From contig JADJEK010000007.1 of NCBI GenBank assembly GCA_016709145.1, positions 186,001-250,000 on the forward strand: DNA of 64,000 nucleotides, written 5' to 3'. The stretch is from Planctomycetota bacterium (lineage in GTDB: Bacteria; Planctomycetota; B15-G4; JADJEK01). Positions 18,266-27,012 of the stretch are shown piece after piece. A program made the position numbers and the translations under genes. Below the pieces are notes generated by a model. That model searched no databases and had not been told where the DNA came from. It saw nothing but the letters and a program-made list of their open reading frames with translations. Within the stretch, counting starts at the first letter, position 1, and every line of letters begins with the position of its first letter.

Positions 18266-20794
18266 ATGCGTCGTCTGCTGCCGAGTGCGCTGCTTCTGGT
18301 CATGGTCGCCATGGTCGCCGTGATCGCCGTGTTCGCCGCCGAGGCGTTCGCGGCGCCGAAGAACAAGGTCGTCCTGACGACGACCGTGACTCCCGCGGCC
18401 GCTAGTCCGGGAGCGCGCGTGACACTGCGCATCGGAACATCGGTCCCGGCCGCGCATTGGATCTACGCACCCGATTCGCCGAAGGGCGGCGGTGAAGCCG
18501 CCAAGATCGCGTGGACGTCCGGGCCCGGCGCCGTCCCCGTCGGTGCGATGCGCTTCGCGCCGTCGCACGAGAAGTTCGACCCCGCGTTCAAAGCCACCGT
18601 GCGCACGTACGCGAAGACCGATGGCTGGTTCGAGCAGGACTTCGACGTCGACACGGCGGCCAAGCCTGGCGAGCTCCCGCTGCTCGGGACGTTGACGCTG
18701 CAAATCTGCAACGACCGCACGTGCACGCGCGAGACGCATCCGCTGCTCGCCACCGTCGCGATCGGTGCCTTCGATGCCGCTGCCGTCGCGGGCGACACCG
18801 CGGCGGACACGGCCGCAGAGGATGCGAATGACGTCGCCGACGACGACGAAGAAGAAGCTGCGGATGACGACGGCGACGACACGCCCTCCACGCCTCCGGC
18901 CACACTTGCGACCGATCGCGTCACGCTCGAAGCCGCGATCGAACCGGCAACGGCGCGCGCTGGCGAAATCGTCACGCTGGTGTTGAAGCTGTCGATGGAG
19001 AAGGGGCAGCACACCTACGCGCCGGATTCGCCGAAGGGCCTCGGCATCCCGACCACGTTGAGCTACGCCGCATCGAACGCGCTGCTGCCCGAGGGCACGC
19101 TGACGTTCGATCCCGGCAAGTGGACGCTCGACCCGGGTTGGGGTGAACAAGTCCTGTTCCACACCGGCACGGTCACGTTCCGCCAGCCGTTCCGCGTTCC
19201 GGCGGGGACCGCTCCGAACACGGTCACGTTGGTCGGCACGATGCGTGGCCAAGCATGCGACGACCGCACGTGCGACGACCACACGCTGACGTTCGGCGCT
19301 CCCCTCACGATCGTCGCTGGCGCTGCCGATCCGGCGCGCGCGTCGCTGCAGTCGGTCGCGGGCGACAAAGCCGCGTCACCGCCGACGAAGTCCGATGCGG
19401 CCGCGGCGTCGAGCGCCGCGAAGCCCGCGGTCGGCGTCAAGGCCAAGACCTCGCTCGGCGCGTTCCTGGTCGCGGCGATCCTGTCCGCGCTGCTCTCGCT
19501 CGGCACTCCGTGCGTGTTCCCGATGATCCCGATCACCGTGTCGGTGTTCAGCAAGGACGCCGGCGGCAGTCGCGCTCGCTCGGTGTTCCTCGCGATCGTC
19601 TACGCACTCGGCATCGTCGTCACGTTCACGTTGTTCGGCGTGCTGACGGCCGTGTTCTCCGGCGCGCAGGGCGCGAACGCGATCGCGTCGAACGGCTGGG
19701 TCAACCTCACGCTCGGCACGCTGTTCGTCGTCTTCGCCGCATCGTTGCTCGGCGCGTTCGAACTGCGCCTGCCGAGTTTCCTCGTGTCCGGCGCCGCCGA
19801 GATGCAGCACAAGCGGACCGGTGTCGTCTCCGTGCTGTTGATGGGCTTCGTGTTCACGCTGACGTCGTTCACCTGCACGGTGCCGATCGTCGGCGGCCTG
19901 CTCGTCGAAGCGGCCGACGGCAGCTACCTGCGGCCGATCCTCGGAATGATCGCGTTCTCGTCGACGTTCGCTCTGCCGTTCTTCCTGATCGCGCTGTTCC
20001 CGAGCACGCTGCGCGCGCTGCCGCAAGCCGGCGGCTGGATGAACGCGGTCAAGGTCACGATGGGCTTCCTCGAACTCGCGTTCGCGTTCAAGTTCCTCTC
20101 GAACGTCGACCTGCTGTGGAACTGGGGCATCATCACGTGGCCCACGATGCTCACGGCGTGGGTCGCGATCTTCGGCGTCGCGGCGCTGTACCTGCTCGGC
20201 ATCGTCAAGACGGCGTACGACGATCCGAACGCTGGTGTCGGACCGTATCGCCTGATGTTCGGCGTGACGTTCCTGTCGTTCTCGCTCTATCTCGCGTCGG
20301 GTTTCTTCGGCACCAAGTTCCCGTCGATCCTCGACGGCTGGCTACCGCCGCGCGGCTACGGCATCGCGCACCTGGGCAGCGCTGGCTCGACCGGCGAGTC
20401 GGACCATCTCGCGTTCCATCCCACGTACGCCGAGGCGAAGGCCGCGGCGATCTCGCTGGATCGGCCCCTGTTCCTCGACTTCACCGGCATCACGTGCGCG
20501 AATTGCCGAGCGATGGAGAACAACGTGTTCCCGTTGCCGCGGGTGAAGGCACAGCTCGAACGATACGAGCGCGCACAGCTCTACGTGGACGGTGAGCGTC
20601 CCGACGCGAAGTTCAACGCGGACTTCCAGGAGCGCATGACCGGCATCACCGCGCAGCCGTACTACTTGATCCTCGATCCCCGCACCGAGGAGATCCTCGG
20701 GCGGTTCGAGGGGTACGCGAACACGGACGGTCTGATCGCGGAGTTCGTTGCGGAAGTGACGCGCGTCGCCGACGCGTGGGACGCTGGCGGTTGA
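18266..20794 (+). CDS. DsbD-like thiol:disulfide interchange protein with duplicated N-terminal domain
   Basis: Transfers electrons from cytoplasmic thioredoxin across the membrane to periplasmic thiols. The 842-aa protein has a signal peptide (1-29), a first DsbD-alpha-like domain (about 33-170) with ICNDRTC (C148, C153), an Asp/Glu-rich linker (about 172-208), and a second alpha-like domain (about 209-350) with the matching ACDDRTC. A CcdA/DsbD-type membrane domain of about eight helices (about 395-680) carries cysteines C416 (GTPCVFP) and C537 (SFTCTVP), followed by a C-terminal thioredoxin-like domain with C744-x2-C747 (CANC). The ATG at 18266 has GAGG 6 nt upstream. Standard DsbD is about 570 aa; the extra length is the second alpha-like domain and the acidic linker. 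Confidence 0.92.
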   Translation: MRRLLPSALLLVMVAMVAVIAVFAAEAFAAPKNKVVLTTTVTPAAASPGARVTLRIGTSVPAAHWIYAPDSPKGGGEAAKIAWTSGPGAVPVGAMRFAPSHEKFDPAFKATVRTYAKTDGWFEQDFDVDTAAKPGELPLLGTLTLQICNDRTCTRETHPLLATVAIGAFDAAAVAGDTAADTAAEDANDVADDDEEEAADDDGDDTPSTPPATLATDRVTLEAAIEPATARAGEIVTLVLKLSMEKGQHTYAPDSPKGLGIPTTLSYAASNALLPEGTLTFDPGKWTLDPGWGEQVLFHTGTVTFRQPFRVPAGTAPNTVTLVGTMRGQACDDRTCDDHTLTFGAPLTIVAGAADPARASLQSVAGDKAASPPTKSDAAAASSAAKPAVGVKAKTSLGAFLVAAILSALLSLGTPCVFPMIPITVSVFSKDAGGSRARSVFLAIVYALGIVVTFTLFGVLTAVFSGAQGANAIASNGWVNLTLGTLFVVFAASLLGAFELRLPSFLVSGAAEMQHKRTGVVSVLLMGFVFTLTSFTCTVPIVGGLLVEAADGSYLRPILGMIAFSSTFALPFFLIALFPSTLRALPQAGGWMNAVKVTMGFLELAFAFKFLSNVDLLWNWGIITWPTMLTAWVAIFGVAALYLLGIVKTAYDDPNAGVGPYRLMFGVTFLSFSLYLASGFFGTKFPSILDGWLPPRGYGIAHLGSAGSTGESDHLAFHPTYAEAKAAAISLDRPLFLDFTGITCANCRAMENNVFPLPRVKAQLERYERAQLYVDGERPDAKFNADFQERMTGITAQPYYLILDPRTEEILGRFEGYANTDGLIAEFVAEVTRVADAWDAGG

Positions 20795-20960
20795 CAGCCC
20801 GTTGAAAGAGTCTCGTGGGCCAGGACGGGGCCTCGTGCCCGAGCTCTTCGTTGCTCGTCGTCACCAACTTGCCTTGAAGTTGCCTCCTCCTCGCGCCTCG
20901 ATCTCGGCCACGATGCCGACGTCCTGGCGACCACGGGACTTCCTCAACGGGCTGTTGACC
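20791..20960. repeat. Imperfect inverted pair of a CAGCCCGTTGAA element
   Basis: TTGACAGCCCGTTGA at 20791-20805, starting at the DsbD-like stop codon, is inverted at 20944-20958 as TCAACGGGCTGTTGA (13 of 15 positions match), about 140 bp apart. Further weaker pairing extends into CTCGTGG/CCACGGG. The interval 20795-21000 otherwise has no gene. The same core recurs at other gene ends in the window. Confidence 0.55.
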
Positions 20961-21000
20961 GGAAGCCGGGGTCGAGCCGAGCGACCCGGCCCGTCGCTCC

Positions 21001-21381
21001 TCACCGCATTGCGACGAGGTGCTCGGCGCTGATCCCCTGCTGGAAGCCCAAGATCCCCGCGCGCTCGGCGTCATCGGCGCCCGCGATGCGGCGCTTCGCC
21101 TCGCGGATCGCGGCCTTGGCCGATGCCTCGTCCCCGTTTTGACGGTGGGCGCGGGCCAGTCCGAACCACGCCATCGGCTGCGACGGGTCGGCTTCGACCG
21201 CGGCCTGGAACGCCGCCAAGGCCTGCTCCGGGGCGCCCGCTTCGATGCTCGCCTGGCCGACGCGAATCGCCTCAACCAGCGTTTCACGCAGAAGTTGCGA
21301 TGCGCCGGCAGGCTCCGACAGCACGCCGGAACCGCCCGTCAGGGCGGCGCAGGTCAGCAGGCTGATCAGAATGTTGCGCAT
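21001..21381 (-). CDS. Small exported TPR protein
   Basis: A 126-aa protein with a signal peptide (MRNILISLLTCAALTGG, cleavage near residue 28) and about two tetratricopeptide repeats (EAGAPEQALAAFQAAVEADPSQPMAWFGLARAHRQNGDEASA region, about 45-95). The ATG at 21381 has GGAGG 6 nt upstream, which supports the start. It is probably a periplasmic protein-protein interaction module; no partner is obvious. It is convergent with the DsbD-like gene, so a shared envelope role is possible but not shown. Confidence 0.8.
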   Translation of the reverse strand: MRNILISLLTCAALTGGSGVLSEPAGASQLLRETLVEAIRVGQASIEAGAPEQALAAFQAAVEADPSQPMAWFGLARAHRQNGDEASAKAAIREAKRRIAGADDAERAGILGFQQGISAEHLVAMR

Positions 21382-21555
21382 CGCACACCTCCACGTGTCT
21401 GTGTCTGGAATCCAGGGCCCGCGTGATGCGTCACGCGCTTTTCGCCCCTGACTCCGAAGTCGACGTCCGTGCGTCGAACCGACACTCGAGACACTCGAAT
21501 CAGGGGGAACTTGCCCCCGACCCGCAGGTGTGGACCGAAAAATCTCGAGCGACCG

Positions 21556-22590
21556 TCACGGTCGCGCGAACAAGCGCCTGAGCCAGCCACCGGCGGGCTT
21601 GCTCGCGACCCCGAGTTCGCGGAACAAGGCGTCGTACTTCTCGGCCTTGTCGGGCTCCGCGGCGAACTTGCGCCACAGCGCGAGCGCGGAGTCGTCGAAG
21701 CGCATGGTGCGCAGGCGCGCGAGCGCCTGTCGCGTCTCGCCGCGGCGCACGAGGTGCAAACAGATCCCCGGACGCAGACGCTCCCGGAACGCTGCATCGT
21801 CGATGCGTTCGAGCATCGCGTCCCACGTGCGCAGGTCTTCGTCGACCGTGAAGCGCTTCGGATCGAGACGCGCGCGCAATTCCGCCTCCGCGGGAAGCGG
21901 GCGCGCGAGCGTGAACCCGGCCGTGTACCCGGCCGTGTGCCGCAGTTCGAACACGTCGAGCAAGCGCCCCACGCACAAGGCTTGCGCGAACGCCGTCGGC
22001 AAGCCGAAGTCCTGCGACGCGACGTAACTGGACGCTGGGTCGAGGTGCGCCTGGAACAACGCCAGCACGTGCACGAACGGCTTGCGACCCTTCGGCGCGT
22101 CGAGGAACAGGATCTCGACCGGACCGCCGTCCCAACGCATCGACTCGATCTCCGTGCGATGCGCGACGACGCGATCGAACACGGGCTTCACGTGTGCGAG
22201 GAACACGTCCGTGGTGTCGTCGCCGAGGCGCAGCACGCGACCGACGTCGACCGGCTTCTTCTGGTCCCACGTGAAGCGGTCGAAGCAATGCAGCTCACCG
22301 GCGAATCCGGAATCGCGCAGACCTGCAGCGAGATGCGCCGACGACAGCCCGAGCCAACTGCCGAGTTCGACGATCGCGCCCTGCCCCGTGTACGTGGCCG
22401 CCGCGAGCCAATAGAGCAGTCGGCGTTCGCTCTGCGACACCTGACCCGGGATCGGTGGCAAGGGCGGCAGCGCGACGTCGGCGAAGTCGCCGTGCTTCGC
22501 GATGCGACGCGCGGAGAGCCGAGCCGCGCGGATCGCGCCCCTCCCCATCGGGTCGTCTTGCGCTGGCCGCGACGACGACTCAACCGGCAT
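21556..22590 (-). CDS. Class I SAM-dependent methyltransferase-like protein
   Basis: A 344-aa protein. The segment IVELGSWLGLSSAHLAAGL (about residues 73-91) is a glycine-rich SAM-binding motif I, and ILFLDAPKGRKPF about 75 residues later is a motif like that of the Methyltransf_24 / cephalosporin-hydroxylase-like group. The C-terminal third is helical and of unknown function. The start overlaps the end of the ATP-grasp gene upstream by 11 nt, so the two are probably translated together. A second SAM motif is weak and the substrate is unknown. The 174-bp gap downstream to the TPR gene has only short palindromes. Confidence 0.75.
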   Translation of the reverse strand: MPVESSSRPAQDDPMGRGAIRAARLSARRIAKHGDFADVALPPLPPIPGQVSQSERRLLYWLAAATYTGQGAIVELGSWLGLSSAHLAAGLRDSGFAGELHCFDRFTWDQKKPVDVGRVLRLGDDTTDVFLAHVKPVFDRVVAHRTEIESMRWDGGPVEILFLDAPKGRKPFVHVLALFQAHLDPASSYVASQDFGLPTAFAQALCVGRLLDVFELRHTAGYTAGFTLARPLPAEAELRARLDPKRFTVDEDLRTWDAMLERIDDAAFRERLRPGICLHLVRRGETRQALARLRTMRFDDSALALWRKFAAEPDKAEKYDALFRELGVASKPAGGWLRRLFARP

Positions 22591-23803
22591 AGAGCTGGAT
22601 GTCCGTGCCGACGTGGTCCGCGATCTCGCACAACGATGCGAGTTCCGGGTGGCGCACGATCACGATGCCGTCGGAGATCAGCGTCTGCTTCCAGTTGCGG
22701 CGCGGCGCGCCGACCGGCAGCAACTCCATCGCGGCCACGTACTGGCCGTAGCGCGCGAGGAAGCCCTCGACACCCGTGATGCGTTGGATGTGACCCTGGC
22801 CCTGAGCGCGCTTGAACACCGACGCGGCGTTGTACTTGCGCGGGAACGGCTGATCGACGCGGCCGAAGCACACGGCTTGCGCCCAGCCGACGTAGACGTC
22901 CGAGTCGGTCGCGAAGTTCATCAGGTCCGACGTTCGCGCGCCGGGCACGCGACCGCCGATCTCGCCGAACACGGCCTCGCCGTCTTGCTTCAGGAACCAC
23001 TCCATGTGCGTGAAGCCGTACGGGTACTCGAGCGCGCGGATGACGTCGAAGCCCATCTTCACGCCCGATTCGAGGCGCGGCGCGTCGGGATCACGCAACG
23101 CGATCGTCTGCGGCGAGATCCACTCGTGCTGGCGCTGGATCAGCGGCCGCGGGCGATACCAACACACGTTGTAGAAGCGTGGCACGTTGTCGACGGTGAT
23201 GGTGTCGAACGTGAACTCCTCGCCGTCGATGAACTCCTCGACCGAAACGACGGGCACGTGACGCGTGGCCGCGAGAGCCGCGTCGAATTGCTTGGCGTCG
23301 TCGCAGCGGTGCGTGTCGGCCGAACCCGCGCCCGCGATGGGCTTGATGATCAGCGGGTAGCCGATGCGTTCGGCCGCCGCGCGCGACTCCTTCTCGCTCG
23401 AGCACTTCGCGTGGCGCGGCGTGCGGATGCCGGCGGCATCGAGCTTCACCTTCATCGCTTCCTTGTCGCGGAACGGCAGCGCCGTGGCGACGTCCATCCC
23501 GGGCACGCCGAGGGCTTCGCGCAGCTGCGCGGCGAGGATGATGAACGGCTCCCACAGGCATTCGATGCGATCGATTCGGTGACCACGTCCGGTCACCTCG
23601 CGGCGGATCTCGTCGACGACGCCCTTCTCGTCGACCAGCGACTTGACCTGGACGTATGCGGACAACGCCTTGCGCGTGTCCTCGGAGAACGCGGCGACCG
23701 GCTGCTCGCCGACGCCGATCACGCGCGCGCCGATCTTCGCGAGCGCTTGCGTGAAGTAGCTCATCTCGAGCGGGAAGCCGGGGGAGAGCATGAGCACGTT
23801 CAT
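22580..23803 (-). CDS. ATP-grasp ligase-like protein, copy 1
   Basis: A 407-aa protein of the ATP-grasp superfamily, which activates a carboxylate as acyl-phosphate and joins it to an amine or thiol. Residues about 100-300 hold the fold: GYPLIIKPIAGAGSADTH (phosphate-binding Lys and loop), VEEFIDGEEFTFD (adenine/hinge region) and FGEIGGRVPGA (metal-binding region, where the usual Asn of ExNxR is Gly). The start overlaps the stop of the second ATP-grasp gene (ATGA). Two adjacent ATP-grasp enzymes plus a methyltransferase-like protein suggest assembly of a small peptide-like or modified amino-acid compound; this is inference. Confidence 0.88.
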   Translation of the reverse strand: MNVLMLSPGFPLEMSYFTQALAKIGARVIGVGEQPVAAFSEDTRKALSAYVQVKSLVDEKGVVDEIRREVTGRGHRIDRIECLWEPFIILAAQLREALGVPGMDVATALPFRDKEAMKVKLDAAGIRTPRHAKCSSEKESRAAAERIGYPLIIKPIAGAGSADTHRCDDAKQFDAALAATRHVPVVSVEEFIDGEEFTFDTITVDNVPRFYNVCWYRPRPLIQRQHEWISPQTIALRDPDAPRLESGVKMGFDVIRALEYPYGFTHMEWFLKQDGEAVFGEIGGRVPGARTSDLMNFATDSDVYVGWAQAVCFGRVDQPFPRKYNAASVFKRAQGQGHIQRITGVEGFLARYGQYVAAMELLPVGAPRRNWKQTLISDGIVIVRHPELASLCEIADHVGTDIQLYAG

Positions 23804-25023
23804 TGCAGTTCGACCCTCACGATCGAGACCAAGCGCTTCAGTCCGTCTTCGACGACCTTCGTTTCGGGATGGCGCAGGATCACGTAGCCATCACCTTCGT
23901 AGGTGGTGGCGTGTTCCTGACCAACCTTCGGCAAGCGCACTTCGACGACCAGATGACCGAGTTCCTTCTGCGCGACGTCGAGCCCTTGGATGCGAACGAC
24001 CTTGCCGTGCCCTTGGCCTCGCAGGTACGCGGCGCCCGCGGCGAACTTGCGCTGCGGCGGCTCGAACGTGTCGTGGATCATCAAGCGCGCCCACGCCTTG
24101 TACATGTCGACGTCGTGGCACCAGCTCATCAGAGTGGTGAACTGCGCGCCGGGCGGCCGCGCACCGACTTCCGACACGGCGACCGAGCCGTCCTTGCGCC
24201 GGAACCACTCCATGTGGCAAAGCTGCGTGCCGACGCCGAGCGCCTTCAACGACCGCGGCCCGACCGCGCGGATGCCGGCGTATTCTTGACCCGCGATCTC
24301 GCGCGGCAGCAGCACGGTCCACTGGATCCAGTCGTTCTCCTTCACCGTCAGCGGCGACGGCGAGTAGCGACTGATCGAATGCCACACGACCTCGCCACGG
24401 ACCGCGACCGCGTCGTAGCTGTGCTCGTCGCCGACGATGAACTCCTCGAGCATCATCGGTGCCGTTCGATCGGGCGGGAACGAACCGAGCGCTTCGGCGA
24501 GCTGCGTGTCGTTCTCGATGCGGAACGTGTTGCGTGCGCCGGCGCCGTCGACCGGCTTCATCACCAGCGGGTAGCCGACCAACGCGACGAAGCTCTTGAC
24601 CTCGGCCAGGCTCGTGGCCTTCGCGTGCCGCGCGCAGGGGAGGCCGGCGTCACGAAGCACGTCCTTCATGCGCGACTTCTCGCGGAAGTTCACCGCGGCC
24701 TCGACCGACAGCCCCGGCAAGCGCATCGCCGCGCGCGCTTCCGCCAGCGGGACTTGCAGTTGTTCGAGCACGCCGATCAATCGATCGACCGGGCCGAGTT
24801 GCTGCGCGAGCTGCCGAGCCCCGTCGACCAGGCTCGCGGCGGACAGCGCGTCCTTGACTTGGCGGAAGCCCGCCAAGCGCTTGCGCAGCTCGGGATCGAA
24901 GGCCTCCTGCGGCTCCTGCGTCAGCAGGCTCACCGCACAACCGGGCACGTCGAGCGCCGCGCGCAGGAAGCGCAACGACGTTTCGAAGCGGAACGGAACG
25001 ACGAACGCGACGTGCTGCTGCAT
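23800..25023 (-). CDS. ATP-grasp ligase-like protein, copy 2
   Basis: Also exactly 407 aa, and clearly related to its neighbour but far diverged. It has GYPLVMKPVDGAGARNTF, MLEEFIVGDEHSYDAV and SEVGARPPGAQF at the same relative positions; again the metal-site Asn is replaced (Ala). It is the first gene of the three-gene set (ATP-grasp 2, ATP-grasp 1, methyltransferase-like) read on the minus strand. It is divergent from the Nudix gene, with 79 bp between, so its promoter must be in that short gap. Substrates cannot be told from sequence. Confidence 0.88.
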   Translation of the reverse strand: MQQHVAFVVPFRFETSLRFLRAALDVPGCAVSLLTQEPQEAFDPELRKRLAGFRQVKDALSAASLVDGARQLAQQLGPVDRLIGVLEQLQVPLAEARAAMRLPGLSVEAAVNFREKSRMKDVLRDAGLPCARHAKATSLAEVKSFVALVGYPLVMKPVDGAGARNTFRIENDTQLAEALGSFPPDRTAPMMLEEFIVGDEHSYDAVAVRGEVVWHSISRYSPSPLTVKENDWIQWTVLLPREIAGQEYAGIRAVGPRSLKALGVGTQLCHMEWFRRKDGSVAVSEVGARPPGAQFTTLMSWCHDVDMYKAWARLMIHDTFEPPQRKFAAGAAYLRGQGHGKVVRIQGLDVAQKELGHLVVEVRLPKVGQEHATTYEGDGYVILRHPETKVVEDGLKRLVSIVRVELQ

Positions 25024-25102
25024 GCGGCCTCCCGGCGGCGAAGGCGCAGAGTCTAGCAGCCCGTCGGGGTCGCTTCGTCGCGCCGGTTCCTACACTCCAC
25101 GC

Positions 25103-25651
25103 ATGAGCGAACCCCCATTCACGCGCATCGCGACCAAGGTGCTGGTCGAGAACCCCTGGCACCGCTACTGCGTCGATCGCTACGTGCGCACCGACGGCAG
25201 CGAGGGCGAGTACTTCTACGTCGACATGCCCGGCGCCGTCGGGATCATCCCGCGCTTCGACGACGGCACGACGCTGTTGTGCCGGCAATGGCGCTACCTG
25301 CTCGGCCGCCATCTGTGGGAGTTCCCAATCGGCGGCATGAAACGCGGCGAGGATCCGCGCCATGCGGCCGAACACGAACTCGAGGAAGAGGCGGGCCTGA
25401 TCGCGTCCCGTTGGACCTATCTCGGTGCGTTCGCGCCGTACAAGGGCGTGTCGACCGAACACACCTACTACTTCTTGGCGGAAGGCCTAACGCAGGTCGC
25501 GCAGCGCCTCGAGCCCGAGGAGGACATCACGCTGCATCGCATGTCGCTCGACGACGCGCGCGCGCGACTGCTCGACCAAGAGCTGTGCGACGCGCAGTCC
25601 TGGGGCGGCTTGATGCTGCTCGACCGTCACTTCGCGCGCGGCGGCCGATGA
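25103..25651 (+). CDS. Nudix hydrolase, ADP-ribose pyrophosphatase-like
   Basis: A 182-aa Nudix protein that should cleave a nucleoside diphosphate linked to another group; the N-terminal extension before the box and the RQWRYLLGRHLWEFPIGG context resemble ADP-sugar pyrophosphatases. The Nudix box starts at GGMKRGED and continues HAAEHELEEEAGL: the metal-binding Glu pair is present, but the usual Arg of RExxEE is His. The ATG at 25103 was chosen over an upstream open frame that runs through the divergent gene. Its stop overlaps the next start (ATGA). Confidence 0.88.
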   Translation: MSEPPFTRIATKVLVENPWHRYCVDRYVRTDGSEGEYFYVDMPGAVGIIPRFDDGTTLLCRQWRYLLGRHLWEFPIGGMKRGEDPRHAAEHELEEEAGLIASRWTYLGAFAPYKGVSTEHTYYFLAEGLTQVAQRLEPEEDITLHRMSLDDARARLLDQELCDAQSWGGLMLLDRHFARGGR

Positions 25652-26919
25652 TCGCGTTCGCCGTCGATCATCCTGCGGTCGTGCCGTGCCTCGTCGGCGG
25701 TGGCATCGCGCTGCTGATCGCGATCGCGCTGCTCGTCGGAGCGCGGCGCGCCGACGCGCGCAACTGGATCTACGCACGCGCACCTGCATTGCCGATCCGG
25801 TTGCTGAATGCGCGCGACGACGCGTGGGTGCGCGGCATCGTCGAGTGCGCGTCGCCGCTCCGCGTGCCGCGCTTCGCGGAGCGTTGCGTGTACTTCGCGT
25901 ACACGGTCGAGGAGAAACGCACGCGCACCGTCCGCACGTCGAAGGGCGGCACGCGGACGGAGACCTACTGGGCGGTCGTCCAACGCGATGTCGAGGGCGT
26001 CGTGTTCGACCTCGTCGACGGCGCCGATCGCATCCGCATCGACCCGAGGACCGCCGAACTCCACGACCTCGAATCGACCGGCTACGACCACGAGTGGAGC
26101 CGGCGCTACCACGCGAACTACCTTCCTCTCGGCGACGAGCGCAGCGCGCTCGGCTGCGTCAGCGAGGACGGACTCGCGCTCGAGGCCCACGCCAACATCC
26201 CCTTGCTGACGTGTCGTCGGACGCGCGACGAGTTCATCCGTGGCGCCGAGTCCGGTGAACGCTGGATGCGCGGGTTCGGATTCGGACTGTTGTTCGTCGG
26301 CGTCCTCGTCGCGGCATACGGCGCGCTCATGCACTTCCACGCATCCGTCCTCGATGCGAAGTTCGAGCCGGCCCAAGCCGGCATCGCGACGGCGATCGCG
26401 GTGAGCGTCACGCTCGGGTTCTGGTTGATCCATGCGTACAACACGCTGGTCGCGTACCGGACGCGAACGCTCGCGGCGTGGCGCCACATCGACGTCGACT
26501 TGAAGCAGCGCTTCGATCTCGTACCTCGATTGGCGACGATCGTCGCGGCGACGGCCGCCCACGAGCGCACGACGTTCGAGGAATTGGCGCGGCTACGGAC
26601 CGAGGCGGCGAACCAGGACGCGCGCACCGCGATCCGCGCCGAGTCGGCGATCCGCGGCGCAGTCGCTCAGGTCCTCGCTCTGGCGGAGAAGTACCCGACA
26701 CTGCGCACGTCCGCGTCGTACTCCGCGCTGCACGACCAACTCGTCGCACTCGAGGACAAGATCGCTCACGATCGCGCGTTCTTCGACGACTGCGCCACCG
26801 AGTTCAACACGACGATCGAGACGTTCCCGCGATCGTTGCTCGCGCGGGCGTGTGGCTTCCAGCGCTGGCCGTTGTTCGAGGTCGCGCGCGGCGAGGCGAA
26901 CACTCCGACGATCTCCTGA
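25648..26919 (+). CDS. GIDE-domain and LemA-domain membrane protein
   Basis: A 423-aa fusion. TM1 is at about 12-33. Residues about 45-190 match the GIDE domain found in MULAN/GIDE mitochondrial ubiquitin ligases and in bacterial membrane proteins (CVYFAYTVEEK, then VVFDLVDGADRIRIDP). TM2 is at about 206-226 and TM3 at about 240-262. Residues about 265-400 are a LemA domain (AWRHIDVDLKQRFDLVPRL, then AAHERTTFEELARLR) ending in long helices. The gene is coupled to the Nudix gene by ATGA. GIDE-LemA fusions are known in bacteria but their role is not established; envelope stress or membrane quality control is a guess. Confidence 0.85.
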   Translation: MIAFAVDHPAVVPCLVGGGIALLIAIALLVGARRADARNWIYARAPALPIRLLNARDDAWVRGIVECASPLRVPRFAERCVYFAYTVEEKRTRTVRTSKGGTRTETYWAVVQRDVEGVVFDLVDGADRIRIDPRTAELHDLESTGYDHEWSRRYHANYLPLGDERSALGCVSEDGLALEAHANIPLLTCRRTRDEFIRGAESGERWMRGFGFGLLFVGVLVAAYGALMHFHASVLDAKFEPAQAGIATAIAVSVTLGFWLIHAYNTLVAYRTRTLAAWRHIDVDLKQRFDLVPRLATIVAATAAHERTTFEELARLRTEAANQDARTAIRAESAIRGAVAQVLALAEKYPTLRTSASYSALHDQLVALEDKIAHDRAFFDDCATEFNTTIETFPRSLLARACGFQRWPLFEVARGEANTPTIS

Positions 26920-26964
26920 CGATTCCCGCAACTGGAGTCCACGCGGCGACATTGCGGCGGTGTC

Positions 26965-26991
26965 GGAACGTCGTTGTTCCCGACGCGTCTC
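26965..26991 (+). promoter_or_regulatory. Candidate ECF-type promoter of secreted beta-helix protein A
   Basis: GGAAC at 26965-26969 and GTCTC at 26987-26991 are separated by 17 nt, which fits the usual ECF sigma pattern (GGAAC -35, GTC-type -10). The -10 ends 21 nt before the ATG at 27013. The same arrangement, GTCGGAAY-17-GTCTC, is found upstream of the paralogous gene B. Not proven; one short motif in GC-rich DNA. Confidence 0.45.
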
Positions 26992-27012
26992 TCGAACCGA
27001 GGAGATCCCCCA

